NCBI GenBank assembly: GCA_038526245.1
Contig: JBCBGZ010000005.1
Span: 1 to 64,000 of the forward strand
Length of the DNA stretch: 64,000 bases
DNA from: UBA5336 sp038526245
GTDB lineage: Bacteria; Pseudomonadota; Alphaproteobacteria; Caulobacterales; Hyphomonadaceae
Direction of reading: 5' to 3'
The first letter of the stretch is position 1. Every line of letters begins with the position of its first letter. Positions 43,258 through 52,835 of this stretch are shown in pieces. Made by a program: the position numbers and the translations under genes. The notes beneath the pieces were generated by a model that saw only the letters and a list, made by a program, of their open reading frames with translations, ran no database searches and was not told where the DNA came from.

Positions 43258-44229
43258 TCACAAAATCATGGCAATTGAGAAGCCCGCAACCAGAATAACA
43301 CCAGCCCAGATGTTGGACTTGAACACAGCGAGCGCTGTTGTCGGGCGTTTGTCTCTCTGCCGGAAAGCTTGCCAAGCGCCATGGGCGATGAATGCGATCA
43401 CAGCGATTGCGCCCATTTGCTCTGCGCCCACGATTAGGACGGCCAAGGCGATGAAGCCACCGGCGGCCAGGTGAAACGCAAATGCGCCAAGAGTGGATTG
43501 GTCTCCAAAAAGGCGCGCGGTGGACCGAATGCCAATCAGGGCGTCGTCCTCGATATCCTGGGTCGCATAGATCGTGTCGTAGGCAATCGTCCAGCACACC
43601 AGCCCAAGCCAAAGCAAGACTGTCTCGAACCGGACCTGATCCAGTGTCGCGGCTGCGATCAGCACACCCACATTGAACACGACGCCGAGAAAGGCCTGGG
43701 GCCACCAGGTGATCCGCTTCATATACGGATAGGCAATCACGAGTGGCATAGCGAGTAACGCGATAATCTTCGCGTCCAGCGGCAGGAAGATCCAGACGAA
43801 GAATCCGGCCAAAAGCTGAACTGCGAACCAGATATAGGCGTTCTGCACGCTCACCTGACCGCTTGGGATTGGCCGACCTGCCGTTCGGGCGACCTTCGCA
43901 TCAAGGTCGCGGTCCTGAATATCGTTCCAGGTGCAGCCTGCGCCCCGCATGGGGATGGCACCAATGAAAAAGAGCCAGGCCCAGATAATGATCATGGGCG
44001 TGAAGCCGGAACTTATCGCCGTAAAGACCAGCCCTATCCAGCAGGGGAGCGCCAGGAGCCAAATGCCAATCGGCCGGTCAAAACGTGAAAGTGCTGCGTA
44101 GGGACGCGCCCATGCAGGAAGTCCGGCAAGCCATTCCGGAAATGCACTGTCGGCAGGCGCAAATTGGGCCCCTGGCGATTCGAGCGTTGGGTCCGGCGGC
44201 GTCGTTTCGGATTGTGAGTCATCAGCCAT
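43258..44229 (-). CDS. ubiA: 4-hydroxybenzoate octaprenyltransferase
   Basis: Membrane prenyltransferase of ubiquinone synthesis, attaching a polyprenyl chain to 4-hydroxybenzoate. 323 residues; Asp-rich sites are CTWNDIQDRDLDAKVARTAG (first) and YDTIYATQDIEDDALIGI (second). About eight to nine helices. A hydrophilic N-terminal extension of about 45 residues precedes the first helix. ubiA next to divergent rsmE and gshA is a familiar alphaproteobacterial order. Confidence 0.95.
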   Translation of the reverse strand: MADDSQSETTPPDPTLESPGAQFAPADSAFPEWLAGLPAWARPYAALSRFDRPIGIWLLALPCWIGLVFTAISSGFTPMIIIWAWLFFIGAIPMRGAGCTWNDIQDRDLDAKVARTAGRPIPSGQVSVQNAYIWFAVQLLAGFFVWIFLPLDAKIIALLAMPLVIAYPYMKRITWWPQAFLGVVFNVGVLIAAATLDQVRFETVLLWLGLVCWTIAYDTIYATQDIEDDALIGIRSTARLFGDQSTLGAFAFHLAAGGFIALAVLIVGAEQMGAIAVIAFIAHGAWQAFRQRDKRPTTALAVFKSNIWAGVILVAGFSIAMIL

Positions 44230-44358
44230 GCCGGGCGTATAGATGAGTCCGCGCGATACGTCATCACAGCCTTGTATCTCTTATAGTCCTCTCGCCCACG
44301 CTCTCCTTCAAAACGCGTCTGGCTTTGCGAGAGGCCATCAGGCAGCTATGGAAAACAT

Positions 44359-45126
44359 ATGAGCAGTATTCCGCGCCTCTTCGTCGAGTCCGACCTTGTT
44401 TTGAACGGCTATGCCGCGCTCGACGACGCCCAGGCGAAGTATCTCACGCGTGTCATGCGGTTGGGGCAGGGTGACCACGTCCGGATTTTCAATGGCCGCG
44501 ACGGTGAGTGGGATGCCGTCATCGACACGGTCGAGGGGCGATCTGTTTTGTTGAAAGCAACGGGCGAGCTCAAAAGCCAATCGGCGACGCCGGACCTAGT
44601 TTTGTTGTTTGCGCCGCTTAAGAAAACCCGAACAGATTTCGTCGTCGAGAAGGCCACGGAACTTGGCGCATGTCTTATCCAGCCTGTGATGACCGAGCGG
44701 ACCCAGGCGTCGCGCGTGCGGGCGGATCGTTTGCAGAAAATCGCCCTTGAGGCGGCAGAACAGACGGAACGGCTGGATGTGCCGGTGGTGCAGGACGCTC
44801 AGCCGCTGGCGCACGCATTGGACGCTCTGGCACCCGACCGCCCCGTCTATTTCTGTGATGAAGCCGGCGACGATGAGAGCCAGCCTTGGGGGGGCGATTC
44901 AGGGCGTGCGAAGCCTATGCTGGAAGCTCTCAGGGCGTGTGATGTGAAATCGGGTGCGCTGTTGATTGGGCCGGAAGGCGGTTTTTCGCCTGCGGAGCGG
45001 GACATGCTGCGGAGCCGAGAGCAGGTTGTGCCGGTTTCCCTGGGACCGCGCATCCTGCGCGCGGAGACAGCGGCCATTGCCGCCCTGGCACTTTGGGAAG
45101 CAGTGCTTGGCGATTGGGGCGAGTAA
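44359..45126 (+). CDS. rsmE: 16S rRNA (uracil(1498)-N(3))-methyltransferase
   Basis: SPOUT-class enzyme that methylates U1498 of 16S rRNA. 255 residues. N-terminal PUA-like region RLFVESDLVLNGYAALDDAQAKYLTRVMRLG; C-terminal SPOUT knot with LLIGPEGGFSPAERDML and VSLGPRILRAETAAIAAL, both typical. An insertion (about residues 165-190, DEAGDDESQPWGGDSG) lengthens it slightly. The 129-base gap to ubiA should hold its promoter. Downstream gshA follows closely. Confidence 0.95.
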   Translation: MSSIPRLFVESDLVLNGYAALDDAQAKYLTRVMRLGQGDHVRIFNGRDGEWDAVIDTVEGRSVLLKATGELKSQSATPDLVLLFAPLKKTRTDFVVEKATELGACLIQPVMTERTQASRVRADRLQKIALEAAEQTERLDVPVVQDAQPLAHALDALAPDRPVYFCDEAGDDESQPWGGDSGRAKPMLEALRACDVKSGALLIGPEGGFSPAERDMLRSREQVVPVSLGPRILRAETAAIAALALWEAVLGDWGE

Positions 45127-45171
45127 TCCTATGTGCCCGGCAGACCCGATGTCGGCTGGAGGCCCACGACC

Positions 45172-46551
45172 ATGACAACCCCCACCCAGGACATCGCTGA
45201 AGATGCCCCGCGCATCGGGTCCAAAGCTGAATTGGTGGAGTGGATTGCAGCGGGGTGCAAACCCAAAACCGATTGGCGGATCGGTACCGAGCACGAAAAA
45301 TTCGGGTTCGTAAAAGAGGGTTTGCGCCCGCTCCATTATGATGGTGACGCTGGAGTTCGCGCCGTTCTGGAAGGCTTACGAGACCGGTTCGGGTGGGAAG
45401 GCCTTTATGAGGGTGACTGGCTGATTGGCCTGAAGCGCAATGGCGCGAGCGTCAGCCTGGAGCCCGGTGGACAGTTTGAATTGTCCGGCGCGCCGTTGGA
45501 GCATATTCACCAGACCTGCAATGAAGTCGGCGAGCATTTGCGCGAGGTGCGCGAAGTCGCAGATCCCCTCGGCATCGGGTTTCTGGGCGTGGGCACGAGC
45601 CCGATCTGGAGCCTTGAGGAAACTCCCATGATGCCCAAGGGGCGCTACAAGATCATGCGGGACTACATGCCAAAAGTGGGCCGTCTCGGGCATCAGATGA
45701 TGTTCAGAAGCTGCACCGTGCAGACCAATCTCGATTTTTCGAGCGAAGCGGACATGGTCAAGAAGCTTCGGGTCTCGCTGGCGCTGCAGCCTCTCGGGAC
45801 GGCGTTGTTTGCCAATTCGCCTTTCATGGATGGACGCCCGAACGGCTATCTGTCCTATCGCTCACACATCTGGACCGATACGGACCCCGACCGCACCGGC
45901 ATGTTGCCTTTTGCATTCGATGAGGGTTTCGGCTTCGAGCAGTATGTCGACTATGCGCTTGATGTGCCGATGTATTTCGTTCGGCGCCGTGGGACGTATC
46001 TGGATGCGACAGGCAAATCTTTCCGTGACTTCATGGCCGGTAAATTGGATGTCGTGCCGGGGGATAAGCCAGCGATAGATGACTGGGCAGATCATCTTTC
46101 CACCATTTTCCCGGAAGTGCGCCTGAAGCGTTTTCTGGAGATGAGGGGCTCGGATTCCGGACCCTGGAGTCGCCTTTGTGCCTTTTCGGCTTTTTGGACC
46201 GGTATTCTGTATGACGATAGCGCGTTGGATGCCGCTTGGGATCTGGTGAAACCTTGGACTGCGCAGCAGCGTGAAGCCATGCGCCAATCGGCCGGCACAC
46301 TTGGTCTCAAGACCCCAACGCCAGACGGACGCGACTTTCAGGCCCTCGGGCGCGATGTGCTGGCCATTGCCCGCGCAGGGTTGCGGGCCCGGGGCATGCT
46401 CTCCACCAGCGGCGATGATGAGACCGGGTTCCTGTCTGAACTCGATCAGATCGTCGCCACCGGCCAGACGCCTGCAGAACACTTGCTTGAGCGCTACAAA
46501 GGCGCCTGGGGCGGAAACATCGAACCGGTGTTCGAAGAGATGGCGTATTAG
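45172..46551 (+). CDS. gshA: glutamate--cysteine ligase (GCS2/plant type)
   Basis: First step of glutathione synthesis: ATP-dependent joining of glutamate and cysteine. 459 residues from MTTPTQDIAEDAPRIGSK; an earlier in-frame start lacks homology. Family motifs: RIGTEHEKFGFV (active-site Glu region), SLEPGGQFELSGAPLEHIHQTCNE, DYMPKVGRLGHQMMFRSCTVQTNLDF and FALWTGILYDD-like segment ending the core. It is the plant/alphaproteobacterial type, distinct from E. coli GshA. gshB is not in view. Confidence 0.94.
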   Translation: MTTPTQDIAEDAPRIGSKAELVEWIAAGCKPKTDWRIGTEHEKFGFVKEGLRPLHYDGDAGVRAVLEGLRDRFGWEGLYEGDWLIGLKRNGASVSLEPGGQFELSGAPLEHIHQTCNEVGEHLREVREVADPLGIGFLGVGTSPIWSLEETPMMPKGRYKIMRDYMPKVGRLGHQMMFRSCTVQTNLDFSSEADMVKKLRVSLALQPLGTALFANSPFMDGRPNGYLSYRSHIWTDTDPDRTGMLPFAFDEGFGFEQYVDYALDVPMYFVRRRGTYLDATGKSFRDFMAGKLDVVPGDKPAIDDWADHLSTIFPEVRLKRFLEMRGSDSGPWSRLCAFSAFWTGILYDDSALDAAWDLVKPWTAQQREAMRQSAGTLGLKTPTPDGRDFQALGRDVLAIARAGLRARGMLSTSGDDETGFLSELDQIVATGQTPAEHLLERYKGAWGGNIEPVFEEMAY

Positions 46552-46636
46552 CGCAACAGGTTTGCGCCCGATCTCAGTCAATTGAAAACTGTAGCCTTGA
46601 GCGATGCGGGGACGCGTGATCAAGTGACAGAAATAT

Positions 46637-46659
46637 GGCGCTTGAGCGGGCGCCGTCAC
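46637..46659 (+). promoter_or_regulatory. hairpin in the POT transporter leader
   Basis: GGCGC (46637) pairs with GCGCC (46650) and, further out, GTGAC (46624) with GTCAC (46655). It lies just before the GGAGG ribosome site at 46672. Pairing is seen; regulation is only a possibility. Confidence 0.25.
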
Positions 46660-46683
46660 TCTGTCTCTTGGGGAGGCCCCACA

Positions 46684-48516
46684 ATGCAATTCGTCCTGTT
46701 CGGCGCCATGGCGCTGGTCGTCGTCATCTTCCTGTTCGCGATGGTCCAGATGCGCACTCATCCTCGAGGGCTGTACATCCTGTTTTTCGCTGAGATGTGG
46801 GAGCGCTTTTCCTATTACGGCATGCGCGCGCTTCTGATTTTCTACCTCACTTGGCACTTCCTATTCGAGAACAGCTTTTCCCTCACGCTCTACGGCGCCT
46901 ATGTGGCGCTGGTCTATCTGGGGCCGCTACTCGGCGGGTGGCTGGCCGACAAATATATCGGCTTCCGCAAGGCGGTGACATTCGGTGCCATTCTCCTCGT
47001 GATCGGCCACGGCTTGATGGGCTTCCACGGCCCTGCGGCCAGCGAACGCCTGGACGTGGACGGCACGAGCTACAGCCTGGAACGCCCGACGTACAGCGAA
47101 GAGCGAAATGAACGCGAGATCCTGATCAACGGTGCTGCCTTTGAAGTGACGGGTTTTGTCCAGCCCGAGGAAGGCTCGACCATCCGGGCCGTCAGCTATG
47201 TCGATGCGAGCGGCGCGGAGCAGACCCTCACGGGAGAAATCATTCGCGAGCGCACTCCGCTCTATGAGCTCATTCTCTTCCTGGCGCTGGCCTTCATTGT
47301 GGCAGGTGTGGCGTTTCTGAAGCCCAATATCTCCACCTGTGTCGGGGCTCTCTACGACGAAGGTGATCCGCGTCGCGATAGTGGATTCACGCTCTACTAT
47401 ATGGGCATCAATCTTGGCGCGCTGGCCGCCGGGATCGCCTGTGGCTGGGCCGCGTTCCACTATGGCTGGTCGCTCGGGTTTGGCCTGGCGGCCATCGGCA
47501 TGCTGGCTGGTCTGGTTGTCTTCATTCTTGGCCAGGGTTGGCTTGAAGGCCGCGCCGACCCGCCAGCCGATGTGGATTTGAAGACACCGGTGCTGGCCGG
47601 GCTGAACCGTGAGTGGCTGGTCTACCTGTCCGGCATCGCCTTTGTGGGTGTGTCCTTCGTGCTGCTCCAGTTTGCGTCCTTCACCACCTCGGCCATGTAT
47701 CCGGTCTTCTTCATTGCGACGGCAGGTATCCTCATTTACATGTTTGCGCGGCTGGATGCGGAGGCGCGAAATCCGATGTTTGGCCTCCTGATTCTGTCGA
47801 TCAGCTCGGTCCTGTTCTGGACCCTTTTCGACCAGGGGCCGACCTCGCTGAATCTGTTTGCCGGGGCCCATGTGACCAATCAGGTGGGCGACATGGCCAT
47901 CCCTGCCACCTGGCTACAATCGGCCAACCCGTATTACATCATTGTATTCGCGCCGATCGTGGCCGCGCTGTGGACCTGGCTCAGCCGGCGTGGCTGGGAG
48001 CCGAACAGCTTCGTCAAGTTCGGCCTCGCCATGCTTCAGATCGGGGCGGGGTTCTTCGTCCTCAACTATGGTATCGCCACCGCGACCCCGGACGCGGAAG
48101 GCGCCCTGCGGATCTCGATCATCTTCATTCTGCTCATGTACCTTTTGCACACCACAGGTGAGGTGTTCCTCTCGCCAGTGGGTCTGTCAGCGGTGACCAA
48201 GATGTCGGCCAAACAGATCGTTGGCTTCATGATGGGCTACTGGTTCCTGGCCGTGACGCTCGCCAATGTCATCGCCGCGGAAATCGCCAAGCGCACCCAG
48301 GTGCCCGAAGGCGCGCCCACGGAAGAGAGCCTTGCCGCCTACAACGCTGTCTATTTCCAGCTCGGCGCGTCGGCCGTGGCGCTCGGCGTGTTGCTTTTGG
48401 TGCTCAGCCCGATCCTGCGGAACCTCACCAAGCATGTGGAGCAAGCGAGGTCCGACGAGGCCCATGTGGAGCCGGCTGGCACACTGGATGACGCTGAGTT
48501 AAAGCCGGGGCAGTAG
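46684..48516 (+). CDS. POT/PTR family peptide:proton symporter
   Basis: 610-residue transporter of the proton-dependent oligopeptide family. Signature FAEMWERFSYYGMRALLIFYLT near the start and YYMGINLGALAAGIACGW. There are about 12-14 helices and, between helices 4 and 5, a hydrophilic insertion of some 70 residues (GFHGPAASERLDVDGTSYSLE and onward) that is unusual in length. GGAGG seven bases before ATG 46684 decides the start; reading upstream gives an unlikely Arg-rich leader. Substrate: di/tripeptides most likely. It is convergent with tldD. Confidence 0.93.
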   Translation: MQFVLFGAMALVVVIFLFAMVQMRTHPRGLYILFFAEMWERFSYYGMRALLIFYLTWHFLFENSFSLTLYGAYVALVYLGPLLGGWLADKYIGFRKAVTFGAILLVIGHGLMGFHGPAASERLDVDGTSYSLERPTYSEERNEREILINGAAFEVTGFVQPEEGSTIRAVSYVDASGAEQTLTGEIIRERTPLYELILFLALAFIVAGVAFLKPNISTCVGALYDEGDPRRDSGFTLYYMGINLGALAAGIACGWAAFHYGWSLGFGLAAIGMLAGLVVFILGQGWLEGRADPPADVDLKTPVLAGLNREWLVYLSGIAFVGVSFVLLQFASFTTSAMYPVFFIATAGILIYMFARLDAEARNPMFGLLILSISSVLFWTLFDQGPTSLNLFAGAHVTNQVGDMAIPATWLQSANPYYIIVFAPIVAALWTWLSRRGWEPNSFVKFGLAMLQIGAGFFVLNYGIATATPDAEGALRISIIFILLMYLLHTTGEVFLSPVGLSAVTKMSAKQIVGFMMGYWFLAVTLANVIAAEIAKRTQVPEGAPTEESLAAYNAVYFQLGASAVALGVLLLVLSPILRNLTKHVEQARSDEAHVEPAGTLDDAELKPGQ

Positions 48517-48522
48517 CAGCGA

Positions 48523-49926
48523 CTATCCCGCCCCGCCCACGGTGAGGCCGGTCACTTTCAGGGTCGGCTGGCCGACGCCGACGGGGACGGTCTGGCCAGC
48601 TTTTCCGCACGTGCCGACACCGTCATCCATGGCGAAGTCGTTGCCGATCATCTCCACCTTGGAGAGCGCGGTGGGGCCGTGGCCGATCAGCGTCGCGTTC
48701 TTCACTGGCGCGATGACCTTTCCGTCTTCGACCAGGTACGCCTCGGTACATTGGAATACAAAATTGCCGGAGGTGATGTCGACCTGCCCCCCGCCAAAGT
48801 CGACCGCCCAGATGCCCTTCTTGATCGACTTGACCATCTCGTCGGGATCGTGATCGCCCGCCTCCATGATGGTGTTCGTCATGCGGGGCATGATGCCCGC
48901 ATCATAGCTCTCCCGGCGGCCATTGCCCGTGGGCGCGACGCCCATGAGCCGCGCGTTCTGGCGATCCTGCATGTATCCCTTCAGGATACCGTCTTCGATA
49001 AGAACATTGCGTTGGGTTGGGGTGCCTTCATCGTCGAATGAGAGTGAGCCGCGGCGGTCTTCAATCGTGCCGTCATCGACGACTGTCACGCCTTTTGCCG
49101 CCACCTGCTCGCCGATTCGCCCGCTGTAGACGCTCGTGCCTTTGCGATTGAAGTCACCTTCCAGGCCATGGCCGACGGCTTCGTGGAGCAGGACAGCGGG
49201 CCAACCCGGGCCAAGCACGACTTCCATTTCACCTGCAGGGGCGGGAACGGAGTCCAGATTGGTGGATGCCTTTGCAAGGGCGCGCTCAACAAGGCCCTTC
49301 CAGCGATCTGGCGCAATCCACTCATCATAGGCCGCGCGTCCACCTGCACCCGCGCTTGCGCTTTCCCGCCTGCCATCTTTTTCCAGGGTCACAGACACAT
49401 TCAGGCGAACCAAAGGCCTAATCTCGTGCATCGCCTCACCGCCTGGGCGAATAATGTCGATGGCACGGGTTGAGCCTGCCAGCGAGACTGAAACCTGAAC
49501 GACGCGGGGGTCTTTTGCCCGTGCCCAGGCATCGATCTCCGCCAGAAGCGTTGTTTTAGCGCCAAAGTCCGGCGTTTCAGTCGGGTCGATCTGGGCATAA
49601 AGGCGCCGGTTGGCAGGTGTGGGTCCATTGCTCAGCGTTCCAGAATATCCCCGTTTGGCGCTGGCTGCGGTTTCAGCGGCGCGTTTGATTGCTGCCTCAG
49701 TTAATTCCGAAGCGTGGGCGTTGCCGGTGGCCTCTCCTGCCACAACGCGCAGACCAAAGCCCTGGGCGGTGTCATATGCTGCGGACTTCAGCCGTCCATC
49801 ATCGAAGACAAAGCTCTCAGAGCGGGTCCGCTCGATAAAGAGGTCACCGTCATCTGCACCAGTGGCTGCATCGGCGAGGATATCGGCCGCGCGGGCCACG
49901 TCGAAGGGGAGGGCTGTTTGTGTCAT
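48523..49926 (-). CDS. tldD: metalloprotease TldD
   Basis: Zinc-dependent subunit of the TldD/PmbA protease. 467 residues, normal length. Metal motif HEAVGHGLEGDF (HExxxH) is present, unlike PmbA at 36889. N-terminal helical region carries GDLFIERTRSESFVFDDGRLKSAAYDTAQGFGLRV; C-terminal block has NATLIGHGPTALSKVEMIGNDFAMDDGVGTCGKAGQ. It works with PmbA encoded about 10 kb away on the other strand. The two genes are therefore not in one operon. Confidence 0.97.
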   Translation of the reverse strand: MTQTALPFDVARAADILADAATGADDGDLFIERTRSESFVFDDGRLKSAAYDTAQGFGLRVVAGEATGNAHASELTEAAIKRAAETAASAKRGYSGTLSNGPTPANRRLYAQIDPTETPDFGAKTTLLAEIDAWARAKDPRVVQVSVSLAGSTRAIDIIRPGGEAMHEIRPLVRLNVSVTLEKDGRRESASAGAGGRAAYDEWIAPDRWKGLVERALAKASTNLDSVPAPAGEMEVVLGPGWPAVLLHEAVGHGLEGDFNRKGTSVYSGRIGEQVAAKGVTVVDDGTIEDRRGSLSFDDEGTPTQRNVLIEDGILKGYMQDRQNARLMGVAPTGNGRRESYDAGIMPRMTNTIMEAGDHDPDEMVKSIKKGIWAVDFGGGQVDITSGNFVFQCTEAYLVEDGKVIAPVKNATLIGHGPTALSKVEMIGNDFAMDDGVGTCGKAGQTVPVGVGQPTLKVTGLTVGGAG

Positions 49927-50029
49927 GGGGGGAATGTGATGGGCCTTTCTCGTGCTGACAAGTGACAGACGTGGGGAATGGGACTAGCTCGGCCAGAGTT
50001 TTGCCATGATGGCGCGCCAGAGAAGGGCC

Positions 50030-51094
50030 ATGAGCTTGCGTCCCAGAGCCAGGATCCACTTGTCGAACATTGCTGCGAACTGGCGCCGTATGGATGCTTT
50101 GTCCGGCGAAGGCGGGGCAGGGGCCGTCGTCAAGGCGGATGCCTATGGCCATGGCATCGGGCCCGTGTCGAAAGCACTTGCTGATGCCGGATGTCGCACG
50201 TTTTTCGTGGCCTATGGCTTTGAAGGTGTCCGTGTTCGCGAGGCCGTTGGCCCCGACGCAGAGATATACGTTTTCAATGGATTGGCGGCTTTGGACCGTG
50301 GAGATGCGATTTCATGCACGCTCAGGCCTGTCCTCAACAGCACGGCCGAGATAGCCGAGTGGCGCCAACTCGATTGGGGCACACCGTTCGCCTTGCACGT
50401 TGATACGGGAATGAACCGCCTTGGGGTTCGGCCTCGTGATGTGGGTGCGGCTGCGGAACAGCTAAATGGCAAAAAGCCAAGCCTTCTCATGACACACTTC
50501 GCCTGCGCAGATGATCCGTCCAGTCCAATGACAACGGCGCAGCTTGAGTCGCTCTCGCCTGCATTGAAAGCGTTTCCGGATGTGCCGCTCTCGCTTTCGA
50601 ATTCCGCGGGCCAATGGTTGGGGCCGGAGTTTCGGCAGGGACTGACCCGGCCTGGCATCGCGCTTTACGGCGGGGGAAACTCAGTTCAGCGTCCGAGGGA
50701 CTTGTTGCCTGGCATGACGTTGGAGGCTCCCATTCTCCAGGTCAGCCGGATCAATACCGGTGAGCCGGTTGGATATGGAGCCACATATCGCGCCAAACGC
50801 CCCACGGACGTGGCGACCGTGGCAATTGGGTATGGCGATGGGGTCCTGCGGGCGGCAAGCAACTCGGGCTTTGGATATATTGGCGGAGTGCGCTGTCCGA
50901 TCATTGGACGAGTCTCGATGGACTTGATTACTTTCGACGTCAGTGCAGTTGGCCCCCTTGCCAAACCCGGCGCATGGGTTGAATTGCTCGGCGCGCAGGC
51001 CGACTTGGAAGAACAAGCCGCAGCGGCCAGTACTCTGGGCTATGAATTGACCACAGGATTGGGGCCACGTGTCGAACGCATCTACGAAAACTGA
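50030..51094 (+). CDS. alr: alanine racemase
   Basis: PLP enzyme giving D-alanine for peptidoglycan. 354 residues from MSLRPRARIHLSNIAANWR; ATG 50006 upstream is possible. PLP lysine is in AVVKADAYGHGI; partner Tyr in GYGATYRAKRP; LHVDTGMNRLG and RPGIALYGG are family motifs. It is normally sized. Its end overlaps the MlaE-like gene by 26 bases, so alr and the lipid transporter genes probably share a transcript. Confidence 0.95.
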   Translation: MSLRPRARIHLSNIAANWRRMDALSGEGGAGAVVKADAYGHGIGPVSKALADAGCRTFFVAYGFEGVRVREAVGPDAEIYVFNGLAALDRGDAISCTLRPVLNSTAEIAEWRQLDWGTPFALHVDTGMNRLGVRPRDVGAAAEQLNGKKPSLLMTHFACADDPSSPMTTAQLESLSPALKAFPDVPLSLSNSAGQWLGPEFRQGLTRPGIALYGGGNSVQRPRDLLPGMTLEAPILQVSRINTGEPVGYGATYRAKRPTDVATVAIGYGDGVLRAASNSGFGYIGGVRCPIIGRVSMDLITFDVSAVGPLAKPGAWVELLGAQADLEEQAAAASTLGYELTTGLGPRVERIYEN

Positions 51095-51884
51095 CAGCAC
51101 TTTTCCAAATCCGTTCCAGGTGATCGGGGCAGGCGTTCTGGCCATGTGCCGGGAACTGGGCCGGGTGGCTCTGTTTGCTGCAAGCGTGAAGGCAGCGGCT
51201 GTCACGCCGCGCTGGTATGGTGCTGAAATATGGCGGCAGATCATCCGGATCGGCTTTTACTCTCTCCCGGTGGTTGGACTGTCAGCCGTTTTCATAGGTG
51301 CTGCGCTTGCGCTGAACATTTACACGGGTGGGTCGCGCTATGGGGCAGAACAGTTCGTTCCCAACATTGTCGTGTTGGGCATTACGCGCGAACTTGGCGC
51401 GGTGATCACTGGACTGATGCTTGCTGGGCGCGTTTCGGCAGGTATTGCCGCCGAAATCGGCGCTATGCGCGTAACCGAACAAATAGACGCGCTGACAACT
51501 CTTTCGGCTGACCCCAAACGCTATCTTTATGCGCCTCGTTTCATCGCGGCGATTATCACTTTGCCGATCCTCGTCTTGATCGCCGACATTATTGGCGTGA
51601 TGGGCGGGTGGCTCGTTTCTGTGCAGGGGCTTGGGTTCGACTCCACCACATACCTACGCAACACGATCGATTTCCTCACCATCGAAGACGTTACGGCCGG
51701 CCTGATCAAGGCAGTTGTTTTTGGCGGCGTGATCGCAATCATGGGGTGTTATTTTGGCGACAGTTCAAAGGCTGGCGCCACCGGTGTCGGCCGAGCGGCG
51801 ACATTGTCCATGGTTGCTGCGGCTGTTCTGGTGCTCGCGCTGAACTATGTCATGTCGACCCTGTTTGAGGGGATTGGGCTATGA
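51069..51884 (+). CDS. MlaE-like lipid-transport ABC permease
   Basis: 271-residue inner-membrane permease of the MlaE family, part of systems that move phospholipids between the membranes. Conserved core: FIGAALALNIYTGGSRYGAEQFV, ITRELGAVITGLMLAGRVSAGIAAEIGAMRVTEQIDAL, and PRFIAAIITLPILVLIADIIG. The start is GTG at 51069, inside alr. It overlaps the ATPase gene by 4 bases. An MlaD substrate-binding gene, usual next to these two, is not here; a TetR gene follows instead. Confidence 0.93.
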   Translation: MSNASTKTDSTFPNPFQVIGAGVLAMCRELGRVALFAASVKAAAVTPRWYGAEIWRQIIRIGFYSLPVVGLSAVFIGAALALNIYTGGSRYGAEQFVPNIVVLGITRELGAVITGLMLAGRVSAGIAAEIGAMRVTEQIDALTTLSADPKRYLYAPRFIAAIITLPILVLIADIIGVMGGWLVSVQGLGFDSTTYLRNTIDFLTIEDVTAGLIKAVVFGGVIAIMGCYFGDSSKAGATGVGRAATLSMVAAAVLVLALNYVMSTLFEGIGL

Positions 51885-52645
51885 GTGGCGCCCTTTTGGA
51901 GCTTGTCGACGTACAGAAGTCTTTCGGACCAAACCATGTCCTCAAAGGCGTCGACCTTGATGTAGCACCTGGAAAATCGCTCGTGGTGCTTGGTGGGTCG
52001 GGGTCCGGCAAGTCAGTCATGCTCAAGAACGCACTTGGGTTGATGAGCCCGGATGCAGGGCAGGTGATCTTCGATGGCAAGGACGTCACCCACGAGACAG
52101 GCCGAGAGCGCGAGGCGATGCGCGCGCGTATTGGCATGTTGTTTCAATCGGCGGCACTGTTCGATTCGCTCACCGTCTGGGAGAACGTTGCTTTCCGCTT
52201 GATCCATGCAGATGGAGTAGGGCGGCGCGAAGCAAAAGAACGCGCCATCGCCGCGCTGAAGAAAGTGCGGTTGGGAGCGAGCGCCGCCGATTTGCGGCCC
52301 GCTGAGATCTCCGGCGGCATGCAAAAGCGTGTCGGGTTGGCGCGGGCGATTATCTCCGAACCGGACCTGATCTTTTTTGATGAGCCAACCACTGGCCTCG
52401 ATCCGATCACGGCAGACGCGATCAATGACCTGATTATCGAACAGGTGAAAGCTCTTGGCGCCGCTGCCGTATCAATCACCCATGACATGGCGTCTGCTCG
52501 AAAGATTGCAGACGAGATCGCCTTCCTGTTTGAGGGCAAAATTATCTGGAGAGGTCCGGCGAGCGCGATCGATTCTCCAGGGAACGAATATGTCGATCAA
52601 TTCGTTTCAGGACGCGCCGACGGGCCTATCCAGCCTGCGCTTTAA
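51881..52645 (+). CDS. MlaF-like ABC transporter ATPase
   Basis: 254-residue ATP-binding subunit. Walker A GGSGSGKSVML, Q-loop FQSAALFDSLTVWEN, signature ISGGMQKRVGLARAI, Walker B LIFFDEPTTGLDP, switch His in ITHDMASARKI. The FQSxALFDSLTVxxN region and ISGGMxKR signature point to MlaF (phospholipid transport) rather than a general importer. It overlaps the permease (ATGA) so they are co-translated. Without MlaD nearby, partner proteins must come from elsewhere. Confidence 0.93.
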   Translation: MSGALLELVDVQKSFGPNHVLKGVDLDVAPGKSLVVLGGSGSGKSVMLKNALGLMSPDAGQVIFDGKDVTHETGREREAMRARIGMLFQSAALFDSLTVWENVAFRLIHADGVGRREAKERAIAALKKVRLGASAADLRPAEISGGMQKRVGLARAIISEPDLIFFDEPTTGLDPITADAINDLIIEQVKALGAAAVSITHDMASARKIADEIAFLFEGKIIWRGPASAIDSPGNEYVDQFVSGRADGPIQPAL

Positions 52646-52771
52646 GCACCGCCGTTCAGGTAGAACACATTCTGCTGATTGGGGTTTTCTTGCTCCCCAG
52701 CTCGCCTTGTTCCCTAAGCCGCTTGCGTCTGACCGCTCAATTCATGCAGTTCATGGTTGAATATTCCTCGT

Positions 52772-52789
52772 AGTGATCATATACTCACT
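52772..52789. promoter_or_regulatory. quasi-palindrome before the TetR gene
   Basis: AGTGA-N8-TCACT, 46 bases upstream of the TetR start, with central symmetry also in ATAT. This is the usual place and shape for a TetR-family self-operator. It lies in the longest intergenic stretch of the window (52646-52835), where I see nothing else. Confidence 0.4.
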
Positions 52790-52835
52790 TTAACGAGACT
52801 GTTGCGCTCTTGAACAACTTGAGCGAGAAAGGTGC

